Below are positions 41,576-49,590 of a DNA stretch of 64,000 nt, in pieces. Origin of the DNA: Halomonas fontilapidosi (GTDB taxonomy: Bacteria; Pseudomonadota; Gammaproteobacteria; Pseudomonadales; Halomonadaceae). The position numbers and the translations under genes are program-made. Location: contig NZ_JACHXQ010000002.1 in the NCBI RefSeq assembly GCF_014192285.1, positions 344,968 to 408,967 of the forward strand. Direction: 5' to 3'. How positions within the stretch are numbered: the stretch's first letter is position 1; every line of letters starts with the position of its first letter. The notes below the pieces were generated by a model. That model worked only from the letters and a program-made list of their open reading frames with translations, did no database searches and was not told where the DNA came from.

Positions 41576-42127
41576 ATGTCGGATGATGTCGGCGCGCGAC
41601 TGCGTGCCCTGCGCACCTTCAAGGGCATCTCGCAGCGCGAGCTGGCCAAGCGCTGCGGGGTCACCCACTCCAGCCTGTCGCTGATCGAGCAGGGCAAGGT
41701 AAGCCCCTCGGTGAGTTCGCTGAAGAAGATTCTCGACGCCATCCCGATGAGCGTCGGGGACTTCTTTACGATGGACCTCGAGAGCCGCAACCAAGTGTTC
41801 TATTCCGCCAGCGAGCTGGCCGACATGGGTTCGGGGGACGTTATCTACAAGCTGGTGGGGGCCAACCGCGCCAGCCGCGCACTGGCCTTCATGATCGAGA
41901 CCTACCCCCCTGGGGCCGACACCGGCCGCGAGATGATTGCCCACCAGGGCGAGGAAGCCGGCGTGGTGCTGGAAGGCAGGATCGAGATCACCATCGGTGC
42001 CGACGCCCGCGTGCTAGGCCCCGGCGAGGCCTACTACTTCGAGACCAACGTCCCCCACCGCTTCCGCAACGCCGGCACTGAGCCCTGCCGGCTGGTCAGC
42101 TGCGCGACCCCCGCCCGGGCGTTCTGA
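41576..42127 (+). CDS. puuR: XRE-family regulator with cupin sensor domain, PuuR-like
   Basis: The 183-residue protein has an N-terminal HTH_3 domain (about 6-60, with RELAKRCGVTHSSLSLIEQG) and a C-terminal cupin (about 110-180, with the GEEAGVVLEGRIEITIG and GEAYYFETNVPHRFRN blocks). This architecture matches PuuR/PauR, which represses putrescine catabolism in E. coli and Pseudomonas. AAGGAG lies upstream of the ATG. The adjoining polyamine genes make that role likely, but binding sites were not recognised. It may be co-transcribed with gatB (30-base gap). Confidence 0.82.
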   Translation: MSDDVGARLRALRTFKGISQRELAKRCGVTHSSLSLIEQGKVSPSVSSLKKILDAIPMSVGDFFTMDLESRNQVFYSASELADMGSGDVIYKLVGANRASRALAFMIETYPPGADTGREMIAHQGEEAGVVLEGRIEITIGADARVLGPGEAYYFETNVPHRFRNAGTEPCRLVSCATPARAF

Positions 42128-42139
42128 CAGCGAACGGCG

Positions 42140-42310
42140 TCAGCCCTGCTTGAGCTTCTCGATCTCCTCACGCAGCGCCTCGGCCTCCTCGGTCAGCGAG
42201 GCGTTGGCGCGCATGTCGCCGTTGCGCGCGGCCAGCATGGCCTGCTCGAGCTTCTGCTCATAGGTCTTCTGCAGCTTCTTGGTGGGATCGCTCTTGAAGA
42301 GGCCGAACAT
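42140..42310 (-). CDS. Small conserved protein, DUF6435-like
   Basis: The ATG at 42310 (MFGLFKSDPTKKLQKTYEQK) has AGGAG 9 bases upstream and gives 56 residues. The protein is highly charged and predicted to be two helices or a coiled coil (KLEQAMLAARNGDMRANASL, then EEAEALREEIEKL). It resembles small DUF6435 proteins of marine gammaproteobacteria from memory; no function is known to me. It is convergent with the PuuR-like gene and lies just beyond the aldehyde dehydrogenase terminator, probably with its own promoter in the AT-rich gap 42330-42405. Confidence 0.75.
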   Translation of the reverse strand: MFGLFKSDPTKKLQKTYEQKLEQAMLAARNGDMRANASLTEEAEALREEIEKLKQG

Positions 42311-42408
42311 AGCAATGACTCCTGCCGGGAATGTCATGTCAGGCTACGCGCCTCGACGGCAAAAAGCTATGCAATTACTGTACAGATTTATTTTCCCGTA
42401 CATGAAAG

Positions 42409-42443
42409 CGACGAGGCCGGCACTCCGGGTGCCGGCCTCGTCG
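42409..42443 (-). terminator. Terminator of the puuD-spuC-puuC operon
   Basis: A perfect 14-bp stem (42409-42422 with 42430-42443) with a 7-base loop starts 21 bases after the aldehyde dehydrogenase stop on the minus strand. It is followed by CTTTCAT, a short T-containing tail. Confidence 0.7.
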
Positions 42444-42464
42444 TATCAGCGTTGCCAACGGGCA

Positions 42465-43967
42465 TCAGGTCGCCAGTGACATCCAGACACTCTTGAGGTC
42501 GGAATACTCCTCCAGGGAGTGGTGGGACTTGTCGCGGCCGTTGCCGGACTGCTTGACCCCGCCGAAGGGCATGGTCTGGTCGCCGCCGGCCCAGTTGTTG
42601 ACGAACACCTGGCCGGAGGCCAGCCGCCGCGTCACCCGCATGATGCGATCGATGTCCTGGCTCCACAGCCCCGCCGCCAGGCCGTAATCACTGTCGTTGG
42701 CCATGGCGATGGCCTCCTCCTCGCTGTCGAAGCCGAATACCGCGAGCACCGGGCCAAAGACCTCCTCACGGCCGATGGCCATCGCCGGCGTCACGTCGTC
42801 GAACACCGTGGGCGGAATGAACAGCCCCTGGCCCTCCAGCGCCTCGCCACCGCAACGCAGCCGGGCCCCCTCCTCGACGCCCTGGCGAATATAGTCGAGG
42901 ATGCGGCGATGCTGGGTTGCATCGACGATGGCCCCCATGAAGCTCTGCGGGTCCAGCGGGTCGCCGGGCTGCATCGCCTCGGCTGCGGCCAGCACCTTCT
43001 CGACGAAGACCTCGCGGATGCTGTTCTCCACCAGCAGCCGAGAACCGGCGATGCACACCTCACCCTGGTTGTGGAAGATCGCGGCGGCCGCATGCTGGGC
43101 GACGCGGTCGAGATCCTTGCAGTCGGCGAAGACGAGGTTGGGACTCTTGCCGCCGCACTCCAGGTAGAGGCGCTTGAGGTTGGACTGGCCGGCATACTGC
43201 ATCAGCTGCTTGCCGGTGGCGGTGGAGCCGGTAAAGGAGAGGCAGTCCACCTGCATGGAGAGCGCCAGCGCCTTGCCCACGGTGTGGCCGAAGCCCGGCA
43301 GTACCTGGAAGACCCCGCGGGGAATGCCTGCCTCCCTGGCCAGCTGAGCGAGGCGCAGCGCCGAGAGCGGCGACTTCTCCGAGGGCTTGAGGATCACGCT
43401 GTTGCCGGCGGCCAGCGCAGGAGCGATCTTCCAGGCGGTCATCATCAGCGGGAAGTTCCAGGGCACGATGGAAGCCACCACGCCCAGCGGCTCGCGCAGC
43501 ACCAGTGCCAGGGCTTCCTCGCCGGTGGGCGCGACTTCGCCATAGAGCTTGTCGATGCACTCCGCCTGGTAGCGGATGCAACCGATGGCACCAGCCATGT
43601 CGCCCAGGGAACTGTTCACCGGCTTGCCCATGTCGAGGGTATCGAGCAGCGCCAACTCGTGCTTGTTGGCCTCCATCAGGTCGGCCAGGCGCAGCAGCAC
43701 CTTCTTGCGCCGCCCCGGCGCCAGGCGCGACCAGACGCCGCCATCGAACGCCGCCCGGGCATGGCCTATGGCAAGCTCGGCATCGGGGCTATCGCAGCTG
43801 GCGACACGCGCCAGGCGCTCACCGGTGGCGGGATTGAGGGTCTCGAAGGTCTCGCCACTGGCCGCCTCGACGAAGGTGTCGTCGATGAAGGCACGCGACT
43901 CGAGGGTCAGGCCGGCGGCCAGGGCCTGCCAGTCGGCCAGCGTCTTGGGGGGTTCAGGGCGGCTCAT
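42465..43967 (-). CDS. puuC: Aldehyde dehydrogenase, gamma-glutamyl-gamma-aminobutyraldehyde dehydrogenase type
   Basis: The 500-residue NAD(P)-dependent aldehyde dehydrogenase has its catalytic Cys at C305 (GEVCIAGSR) and general base at E270 (LECGGKSPN). The NAD motif FTGSTATGK lies at 246-254. The ATG at 43967 has GAGGAGA 8 bases upstream. Closest to PuuC/KauB enzymes, which oxidise (gamma-glutamyl-)aminobutyraldehyde to the acid. It overlaps the aminotransferase gene by 4 bases and is the last gene of a puuD-spuC-puuC operon. Substrate range of this family is broad, so the exact aldehyde is inferred. Confidence 0.85.
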   Translation of the reverse strand: MSRPEPPKTLADWQALAAGLTLESRAFIDDTFVEAASGETFETLNPATGERLARVASCDSPDAELAIGHARAAFDGGVWSRLAPGRRKKVLLRLADLMEANKHELALLDTLDMGKPVNSSLGDMAGAIGCIRYQAECIDKLYGEVAPTGEEALALVLREPLGVVASIVPWNFPLMMTAWKIAPALAAGNSVILKPSEKSPLSALRLAQLAREAGIPRGVFQVLPGFGHTVGKALALSMQVDCLSFTGSTATGKQLMQYAGQSNLKRLYLECGGKSPNLVFADCKDLDRVAQHAAAAIFHNQGEVCIAGSRLLVENSIREVFVEKVLAAAEAMQPGDPLDPQSFMGAIVDATQHRRILDYIRQGVEEGARLRCGGEALEGQGLFIPPTVFDDVTPAMAIGREEVFGPVLAVFGFDSEEEAIAMANDSDYGLAAGLWSQDIDRIMRVTRRLASGQVFVNNWAGGDQTMPFGGVKQSGNGRDKSHHSLEEYSDLKSVWMSLAT

Positions 43968-45358
43968 GCGGGTCTCTCCTCGGGTTGCGGCTCGTCGGCG
44001 AGGCGTGGTGCCAGGCACCGTGCGGTTTCGTCCAGCGCCTCGCGTGCCAGGGTCACCAGGTCATCGATCTGCTCACGGGTGATCACCAGGGGCGGGGCGA
44101 TGATCATCGTATCACCCACCGAACGCATCACCTGGCCACGGCGGAAGCTGATGTCGCGACACAGGGTGCCGGCGGCAAGCGCCTTGTCGAAGCGCTCGCC
44201 GCTGACCGGGTCGATGAGCTCCAGGGCCCCCATCAGCCCTAGGGTGCGGGCCTCGCCGACCAGGGGGTGATCGGCAAGCGTGGTCCAGCGGCTTGCCAGG
44301 TAGGGCCCCAGCTCGTCGCGGACCCGCTCGACCACGCCCTCGGCCTCCATGAGCTGCAGGTTCTTCAAAGCCACCGCGGCGCACACCGGATGGCCGGAGT
44401 AGGTGAAGCCGTGAAAGAACTCGCCGCCCTCCTCGACCAGGGTGTCGGCAACCCGATCGCCGACCAGCACCCCGCCGATCGGCAGGTAGCCGGAGGAGAG
44501 CCCCTTGGCGATCGGCACCAGGTCGGGGGCGAGATCAAAGTGGGCACTGCCGAACCACTCGCCCAACCGTCCGAAGCCGCAGATCACCTCGTCGATCACC
44601 AGCAGAATATCGTACTTCGCCAGCACCGCCTTGACCGCCGGCCAATAGCTCGCCGGCGGAATGATGGCGCCACCGGCGCCCTGCACCGGCTCGGCGATGA
44701 AAGCCGCGACGTTTTCCTCACCGAGCTCGAGAATTCGTGCCTCGATGGCCGCCGCACACTCGCGACCAAAGGCCTCGGGGTCCTGGCCCTCGGGACGCCC
44801 CTCATCAAACCAGTAGGGCTGACGGACATGGGTGATGCCCGGCACGCAGGGCCCGCCCTGCTCATGCATGGGCGCCATGCCGCCGAGGCTCATGCCGGCC
44901 ACGGTGGAGCCGTGATAGCCGTTCTCGCGGCCGATCACCCAGTGCTTCTGCGGTTTGCCCTTGAGGGTCCAGTAGCGGCGAACCATTCGCAGCACGGTGT
45001 CGTTGGCCTCGGAGCCGGAACCGGTAAAGAAGATGTGATTGAGGTGCGCAGGCGCCAGCGCGCAGAGCTTCTCGGCCAGCTTCACCGCCGGCGGATGGGT
45101 GGTCTTGAAGAAATTGTTGTAGTAGGGCAACCGGCGCATCTGCTCGGCAGCAGCCGTGACCAGCTCCTCGCGCCCGTAGCCCAGGTTGACGCACCACAGG
45201 CCCGCCATGCCGTCGAGGATCCGGTTGCCCGCGGCGTCGAAGATGTAGACCCCCTCGGCATGTTCGATGATGCGGCTGCCCTCCTCGCCCAGCGCCTTGA
45301 AGTCGGTGAAGGGATGCAGGTGGTGGGCACGATCCAGTGCCTGAAGCGACTGCGACAT
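43964..45358 (-). CDS. spuC: Class III aminotransferase, putrescine/polyamine type
   Basis: The 464-residue PLP enzyme starts at ATG 45358 (MSQSLQALDRAHHLHPFTD). The Schiff-base Lys is K285 (PIAKGLSSGYLPIGG), with the cofactor Asp256 in LLVIDEVICGFGR. The early HPFTDF motif and the WCVNLGYGREELV segment are typical of SpuC, putrescine-pyruvate transaminase of Pseudomonas. It would convert putrescine or its gamma-glutamyl form to the aldehyde that the adjacent dehydrogenase oxidises. Its 3' end overlaps that gene by 4 bases. omega-Amino acid or beta-alanine transaminase activity is an alternative. Confidence 0.85.
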   Translation of the reverse strand: MSQSLQALDRAHHLHPFTDFKALGEEGSRIIEHAEGVYIFDAAGNRILDGMAGLWCVNLGYGREELVTAAAEQMRRLPYYNNFFKTTHPPAVKLAEKLCALAPAHLNHIFFTGSGSEANDTVLRMVRRYWTLKGKPQKHWVIGRENGYHGSTVAGMSLGGMAPMHEQGGPCVPGITHVRQPYWFDEGRPEGQDPEAFGRECAAAIEARILELGEENVAAFIAEPVQGAGGAIIPPASYWPAVKAVLAKYDILLVIDEVICGFGRLGEWFGSAHFDLAPDLVPIAKGLSSGYLPIGGVLVGDRVADTLVEEGGEFFHGFTYSGHPVCAAVALKNLQLMEAEGVVERVRDELGPYLASRWTTLADHPLVGEARTLGLMGALELIDPVSGERFDKALAAGTLCRDISFRRGQVMRSVGDTMIIAPPLVITREQIDDLVTLAREALDETARCLAPRLADEPQPEERPA

Positions 45359-45389
45359 GAGGGTAGCTCTCCGGGTCGGGACGACGGCC

Positions 45390-46154
45390 TCAGGCGCCGA
45401 GGGGTTGTGGGGTGCGGGCAACGCGGTGCGCCTGGCAGGCCGCGGCGAAGCCGAGGAACAGAGCATCATGGAGCGGGTGCTCGCGCGGCTTCCATTCGGG
45501 GTGCCACTGAACGGCCAGGACGAAGCCTGGCGCACCGGCGACCGAGATCGCTTCGATCTGACCGTCAGGCGCCACGGCCTCGGCGACGAGCCCCGGCCCC
45601 AGTTCGGCGATGCCCTGCTGGTGCAGGGAATTCACCCGCGAGGTCGGCGCTGAGTAGAGCGCCGCGAGGCGTCCACCGGGGACCAGGGTAATATCGTGAC
45701 TCGGCGCATACGTCGTCTCGCGATCGCCCTCGGGTTCGCGATGGTCAAGCCGGCCGGGCACCTGCTGGAGGGCCTGGTGGAGGGTGCCGCCGAAGACCAC
45801 GTTGAGCTCCTGGAAACCGCGGCAGATACCCAGCAGGGGCAGCCCCAGGTCCAGGGCAGCGGGAATCAATCGCAGTACCGCCGCATCGCGATGCGGGTCA
45901 TCCCGGGTGTTCTCGGGCGCACGCTCGGCACCGTAGCGCTGCGGCTCGACATTGGTGTAGCTGCCGGTGAGCAGCAGACCATCGAGCGACGCCAGCAGGT
46001 CGCGCTCCATGCCGTCCTCCCACACCGGCAGGATCACCGGCGCCAGGCTATAATCGCGCAGGGCGGCGAGGTACTTGTCGGTGACCATGTGGGCGGGGTG
46101 GCCTTCCACCTCGCGCCGACAGGCGATCACGCCTACCAGGGGTCGAGTGCGCAT
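45390..46154 (-). CDS. puuD: Gamma-glutamyl-gamma-aminobutyrate hydrolase
   Basis: The 254-residue class I glutamine-amidotransferase-fold hydrolase (peptidase C26) has its nucleophile C111 in LLGICRGFQELNV and the catalytic His in VQWHPEW. PuuD releases GABA and glutamate from gamma-glutamyl-GABA, the last step of the Puu pathway; SpuA of Pseudomonas is the equivalent. It is the first gene of the puuD-spuC-puuC operon, divergent from the synthetase gene, so the pathway's first and last steps share a control region. Confidence 0.9.
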   Translation of the reverse strand: MRTRPLVGVIACRREVEGHPAHMVTDKYLAALRDYSLAPVILPVWEDGMERDLLASLDGLLLTGSYTNVEPQRYGAERAPENTRDDPHRDAAVLRLIPAALDLGLPLLGICRGFQELNVVFGGTLHQALQQVPGRLDHREPEGDRETTYAPSHDITLVPGGRLAALYSAPTSRVNSLHQQGIAELGPGLVAEAVAPDGQIEAISVAGAPGFVLAVQWHPEWKPREHPLHDALFLGFAAACQAHRVARTPQPLGA

Positions 46155-46408
46155 GGCGGTCTCCTCGAAACACGCGTGATGTCTGTTATGCTTTGCTCAA
46201 CATAGCGCGGTTGATTAATCTTGCCAACCCGGCACATGGAGCATCGCCTGAAACGCATCATCAAAAAGTTGTTTTATAGGGTATTTTCATGTCAAACCGG
46301 CTAACATCCTGATACTCACCCCCAGGTTTTCGTAAAAGATTTGACAACAAATATGTCCACCGCCAATGATGGCAACCATGCCAACATGCGAAGGAAACAG
46401 GTGTCACC
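46155..46408. promoter_or_regulatory. Divergent control region of puuD and the gamma-glutamylpolyamine synthetase
   Basis: This 254-base gap is AT-rich relative to its surroundings. Two perfect TTGACA hexamers face apart: one on the plus strand at 46341-46346 and one on the minus strand (complement 46290-46295). They sit inside a TGTCAAA/TTTGACA inverted pair. The plus-strand one is followed 18 bases later by AATGAT, a reasonable -10 box for the synthetase gene. For puuD a TATAAA (complement 46273-46278) is too close for classic spacing. A GATTAATC palindrome lies at 46213-46220. A PuuR-like operator is expected here but I could not identify it. Confidence 0.5.
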
Positions 46409-47785
46409 ATGCCCTCTCACCCCGTCGATGAAGCCCGTGATTTCCTGGCGCGTCATCCCGACGTCGCCAGCATCGACCTGCTGATCAGCGACCTCAATGG
46501 CGTGATGCGTGGCAAGCGCATCCCGCGGGCCAACCTGGAGAAGGCCTATCGTGACGGGGTTAACCTGCCCGCCTCGGTCTTCGCCCTGGATATCCTCGGC
46601 AATACGGTGGAATCGACCGGCCTGGGGCTCGAGACCGGCGACGGTGATCGGGTCTGTCGTCCCGTGCCGGGCACCCTGATGCCGAGCCCCTGGCTGCGCA
46701 ACGGCCGCCAGGCCCAGCTGCTGATGACCATGACCGACGCCGACGGGTCACCCTTCTTCGCCGACCCCCGCCAGGTGCTCGACCGTGTGCTGGAGCGCTT
46801 TCGCCGCGCCAGGCTGACGCCGGTCGTCGCCGTGGAGATGGAGTTCTACCTGGTCGACCGCCAGCGCGATCCGCTGGGGATGGTGCAGCCCCCCTGCTCG
46901 CCGGCCAGCGGTGAGCGTGCCAGCCAGAGCCAGCTCTACTCGATCACTGAACTCGACGAGTATGCGGACTTTCTGGAGGACATCCATGCCGCGGCCCTGG
47001 CCCAGCATCTGCCGCTGGACACGGCCCTCAAGGAGTGCGCCCCGGGGCAGTTCGAGATCAACCTGATCCACTGCGACGATGCCCTGACGGCCTGCGACAG
47101 CGCGGTGCTGCTCAAGCGCCTGATCAAGGGCGTCGCCCTGCACCATGGCTTCGAGGCCACCTTCATGGCCAAGCCCTATGGCCAGGAAGCCGGCAACGGC
47201 ACCCATGTGCATATCAGCCTGCTCGACGAGACCGGAAACAACGTCTTCGCGGCCGAGGACGAGGCCCTGCTCGGCACGCCGCAGATGCGCCACGCCGTGG
47301 CCGGGCTGCTCGAGCTGATGCCGGCCTCGATGGCACTGTTTGCCCCCAACCTCAACTCCTTCCGTCGCTTCCAGCCGGGCCTCTATGTGCCGATGGCGCC
47401 GACCTGGGGCTTCGACAATCGCTCGGTGGCCCTGCGCATCCCCTCGGGGCCCAATGCGGCGCGGCGCATCGAGCACCGCGTGGCCGGCGCCGACGTCAAC
47501 CCCTACCTGCTGCTGGCCGCCCTGCTCAGCGCCATCGATCACGGGATGCAACGCGCCTTGACGCCGCCCCCGGCCATCACCGGCAATGCCTATGACCAGG
47601 TGGCGCCGAGCCTGACCAACAGCTGGTGCCAGGCACTGGCGCTGCTGGAGGAGAGTGAAATCCTCAGCGAGGCGCTGGGGGCAGAATTCGTGCGGGTCTT
47701 CGTGGCCAATCGCCGGGCCGAGCGCGAGCAGACCTTGCAGGCCGTCAGCAAGCTGGAGTACGACTGGTACCTCCGCCACGTCTGA
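46409..47785 (+). CDS. spuB: Glutamine synthetase-like gamma-glutamylpolyamine synthetase (SpuB/PuuA type)
   Basis: The 458-residue GS-fold enzyme shows metal-site motifs EMEFYLVD and KECAPGQFEINL, the ATP/metal segment NGTHVHISL, and the conserved RIEHRVAGADVNPYL. The N-terminal part (DLLISDLNGVMRGKRI) is the PuuA/SpuB pattern rather than that of GlnA. It ligates glutamate to an amine such as putrescine with ATP. The operon context with puuD, spuC and puuC supports polyamine substrates. This window encodes a second GS-like protein at 57903-59270, so the two may prefer different amines. A terminator follows immediately. Confidence 0.87.
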   Translation: MPSHPVDEARDFLARHPDVASIDLLISDLNGVMRGKRIPRANLEKAYRDGVNLPASVFALDILGNTVESTGLGLETGDGDRVCRPVPGTLMPSPWLRNGRQAQLLMTMTDADGSPFFADPRQVLDRVLERFRRARLTPVVAVEMEFYLVDRQRDPLGMVQPPCSPASGERASQSQLYSITELDEYADFLEDIHAAALAQHLPLDTALKECAPGQFEINLIHCDDALTACDSAVLLKRLIKGVALHHGFEATFMAKPYGQEAGNGTHVHISLLDETGNNVFAAEDEALLGTPQMRHAVAGLLELMPASMALFAPNLNSFRRFQPGLYVPMAPTWGFDNRSVALRIPSGPNAARRIEHRVAGADVNPYLLLAALLSAIDHGMQRALTPPPAITGNAYDQVAPSLTNSWCQALALLEESEILSEALGAEFVRVFVANRRAEREQTLQAVSKLEYDWYLRHV

Positions 47786-47800
47786 GCCCTCGACAACCAT

Positions 47801-47834
47801 AGCGCCCCGGCCAAGAGGGTCTGGCCGGGGCGCT
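47801..47834 (+). terminator. Terminator of the spuB gene
   Basis: A perfect 13-bp GC-rich stem (47801-47813 with 47822-47834) with an 8-base loop starts 16 bases after the stop codon. Only a short TT follows, so termination may depend on stem strength. Confidence 0.7.
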
Positions 47835-47859
47835 TCATGGGGAACGGCTCTCGGCTCGC

Positions 47860-48453
47860 TCAGCCTTCCTGGGAGGCGGCCTCATGCCATTGCGGCTGGC
47901 CCTCTTCGAGCCTGACGCGATCCCCCTGGGGAGGGTGCTCCAGGCGGCTTGTCTTCACCGTCTCGCCATGGCGCCAGGTCACCTCATACCCTTCGGTCTG
48001 CTGACGCGTATCGACCACGGTGCGGCACTCCTGACGGGTCGTGGTGCGCGGCTGGGACTGCGCCGCCTGGGCATGCTGACGTGCCTCCACCCGCTCCTGG
48101 ACCTCGCGCCCGGCCAGGCCACCGCCGATGGCACCCGCCAGCGTGGCGATCTTCTTGCCGCTGCCGCCGCCGACCTGGTTGCCGAGCAGGCCACCGACGA
48201 TGGCCCCGGCGGCGGTGCCCAGCACGCGGTGAGGGTCTCGACTGCCTTGCCCCGTCGGCGCCTCCGGTGGCAGTTGCACGACCACCTGTTCACACACCTC
48301 ACGCGGGGTCTCCACGGTGCGCGTCAGGGTCTCGACGCTGGTGATCTGGGCATACGTCGGGCCACGCTGCTCCTGGATCTGCCAGGCGCCGAAGGCCAGC
48401 CCGCCCAGCCCCAGCACGGCCAGCGTAGCGCCCACCACAATCGACTTGCTCAT
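47860..48453 (-). CDS. Glycine-zipper 2TM envelope protein
   Basis: The 197-residue protein begins with a signal or anchor helix (about 5-25, VVGATLAVLGLGGLAFGAW). The middle carries a double glycine zipper of the 17-kDa-antigen/Rick_17kDa_Anti type, GAIVGGLLGNQVGGGSGKK and AGAIGGGLAGREVQ (about 82-117). The C-terminal 60 residues hold a Cys-containing beta region (QECRTVVDTRQQTEGYEVTW). There is no lipobox Cys after the first helix. Such proteins sit in the envelope and are often linked to stress; function is unknown. It ends 26 bases from the spuB terminator and appears to be monocistronic. Confidence 0.82.
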   Translation of the reverse strand: MSKSIVVGATLAVLGLGGLAFGAWQIQEQRGPTYAQITSVETLTRTVETPREVCEQVVVQLPPEAPTGQGSRDPHRVLGTAAGAIVGGLLGNQVGGGSGKKIATLAGAIGGGLAGREVQERVEARQHAQAAQSQPRTTTRQECRTVVDTRQQTEGYEVTWRHGETVKTSRLEHPPQGDRVRLEEGQPQWHEAASQEG

Positions 48454-48634
48454 CTGTCACCTCCTGAAGGGACGCACAACGCCACTCGCTGAAACGCTAT
48501 CGCGCCCGTCGTGAATGGCCACGAGGGCGCGGAGCGATGAGAGGCAGCGCGATCCGGCGCCACCCGACGTGACCCAGTATAGGGCCGACGCCCCCCGCCG
48601 GGTGGCAGAGGAAACGGCTTTCACATTGCCTGCA

Positions 48635-48660
48635 TGGCTGTCGCCAGAGGGCGACAGCCA
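48635..48660 (-). terminator. Hairpin downstream of the MetF-like gene
   Basis: A perfect 11-bp stem (48635-48645 with 48650-48660) with loop AGAG starts 6 bases after the stop of the MetF-like gene on the minus strand. No T-run follows. Confidence 0.6.
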
Positions 48661-48666
48661 AGCTAC

Positions 48667-49584
48667 TCAGGCCAGCGTGTCCTGGGGCGAGATGACGGGA
48701 TGGCCTGCCGCCTCATCGACGGCGGGCTCATCAGGCATCAGCGCTTGATGCCCCTCGAGCCAGCGGCGCGTGGCTGCGACCCGATTGAAGGTGAAGACGT
48801 GCAGGCCGACGAAGCCGCCCATGGCATTACCCAGGACGGGCTCCAGCCCCTGCAGCAGGCCATCGGGCTGATAGGGCGAGGGCCGCAGCAGCCGCCTCAT
48901 CCAGCCCGACTGACGGCGCAGCGAACGCACCGAGGGCCCCAGCCCCAGACGCAGGGCGATGGCGAGCAGGCGGGCGGGGTCCATGACCCCGGGAATACCG
49001 GCAAAAACCGGCAGGGTTAGGCCCAGCCGCTGCTGCCGCTCGCGCCAGGCACGCAGCGGCGCCGCCTCGAAGCACAGCTGGGTCACCGCATAGTCGGCCA
49101 GCGCCGCCTTGGCCTCCAGGTCACGCTGCAGCGCGCCCTCGGTCAGCCGCGGATGCCCCTCCGGATAGGCCGGCACCCCGACCCGCTCGGGGCGTGTCGT
49201 CAGGCCCGCCATGTCCTCGAGCAGTGCCAGGCCATGGGGATACTTGCCCAGCGGACGCTCGGCATCGCCGCCCACCACGAAGGCATCCCGGGCGCCCAGT
49301 GCCGCCAGGCGATCCAGCAGCCGCTCCAGATGGGCTCGGTCGTGGACAAGCCGGGCGGCAAGATGCGGAACCACCCGAAACTGCCTTGCCATCAGCCATT
49401 CGCAGGCCTCAAGCGTGCGCTCGAGACCGTGGCGCGGCGAGCAGGTCACGGTGATCACGGCACCCTCGGGCAAGGTCAGCGCCGCATCCTGCATGCCGGC
49501 GATGGGTAGCAGCTCGAAGCGGGTCGCCTGCCTCCGGCGCTGGCCGAACCCCGCTGACAGGGCGGCTCGATTGATATCGTTCAT
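48667..49584 (-). CDS. Methylenetetrahydrofolate reductase-like protein (MetF superfamily)
   Basis: The 305-residue protein shows the MTHFR TIM-barrel pattern: VITVTCSPRHGLERTLE, then FRVVPHLAARLV (the flavin/folate region, PHLA for PHLT), GARDAFVVGGDAERP (equivalent to IxxLRGD), YPEGHPR and ADYAVTQLCFEA. It lies 6 bases after the GcvT-type demethylase gene in a two-gene operon. In LigM and DmdA pathways a MetF-type enzyme oxidises 5-methyl-THF to 5,10-methylene-THF. I infer that role here rather than methionine synthesis. The C-terminal half (about 225-305) is divergent. Confidence 0.8.
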   Translation of the reverse strand: MNDINRAALSAGFGQRRRQATRFELLPIAGMQDAALTLPEGAVITVTCSPRHGLERTLEACEWLMARQFRVVPHLAARLVHDRAHLERLLDRLAALGARDAFVVGGDAERPLGKYPHGLALLEDMAGLTTRPERVGVPAYPEGHPRLTEGALQRDLEAKAALADYAVTQLCFEAAPLRAWRERQQRLGLTLPVFAGIPGVMDPARLLAIALRLGLGPSVRSLRRQSGWMRRLLRPSPYQPDGLLQGLEPVLGNAMGGFVGLHVFTFNRVAATRRWLEGHQALMPDEPAVDEAAGHPVISPQDTLA

Positions 49585-49590
49585 GGCAGC

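Noticed and set aside
42330-42405. AT-rich stretch as possible inserted foreign DNA
   Set aside because: It is under 100 bases, with no repeats or gene remnants; it is better explained as a promoter region.
42519-44270. 583-aa plus-strand frame opposite the aldehyde dehydrogenase and aminotransferase
   Set aside because: Antisense to two enzymes with intact catalytic residues; low-complexity composition.
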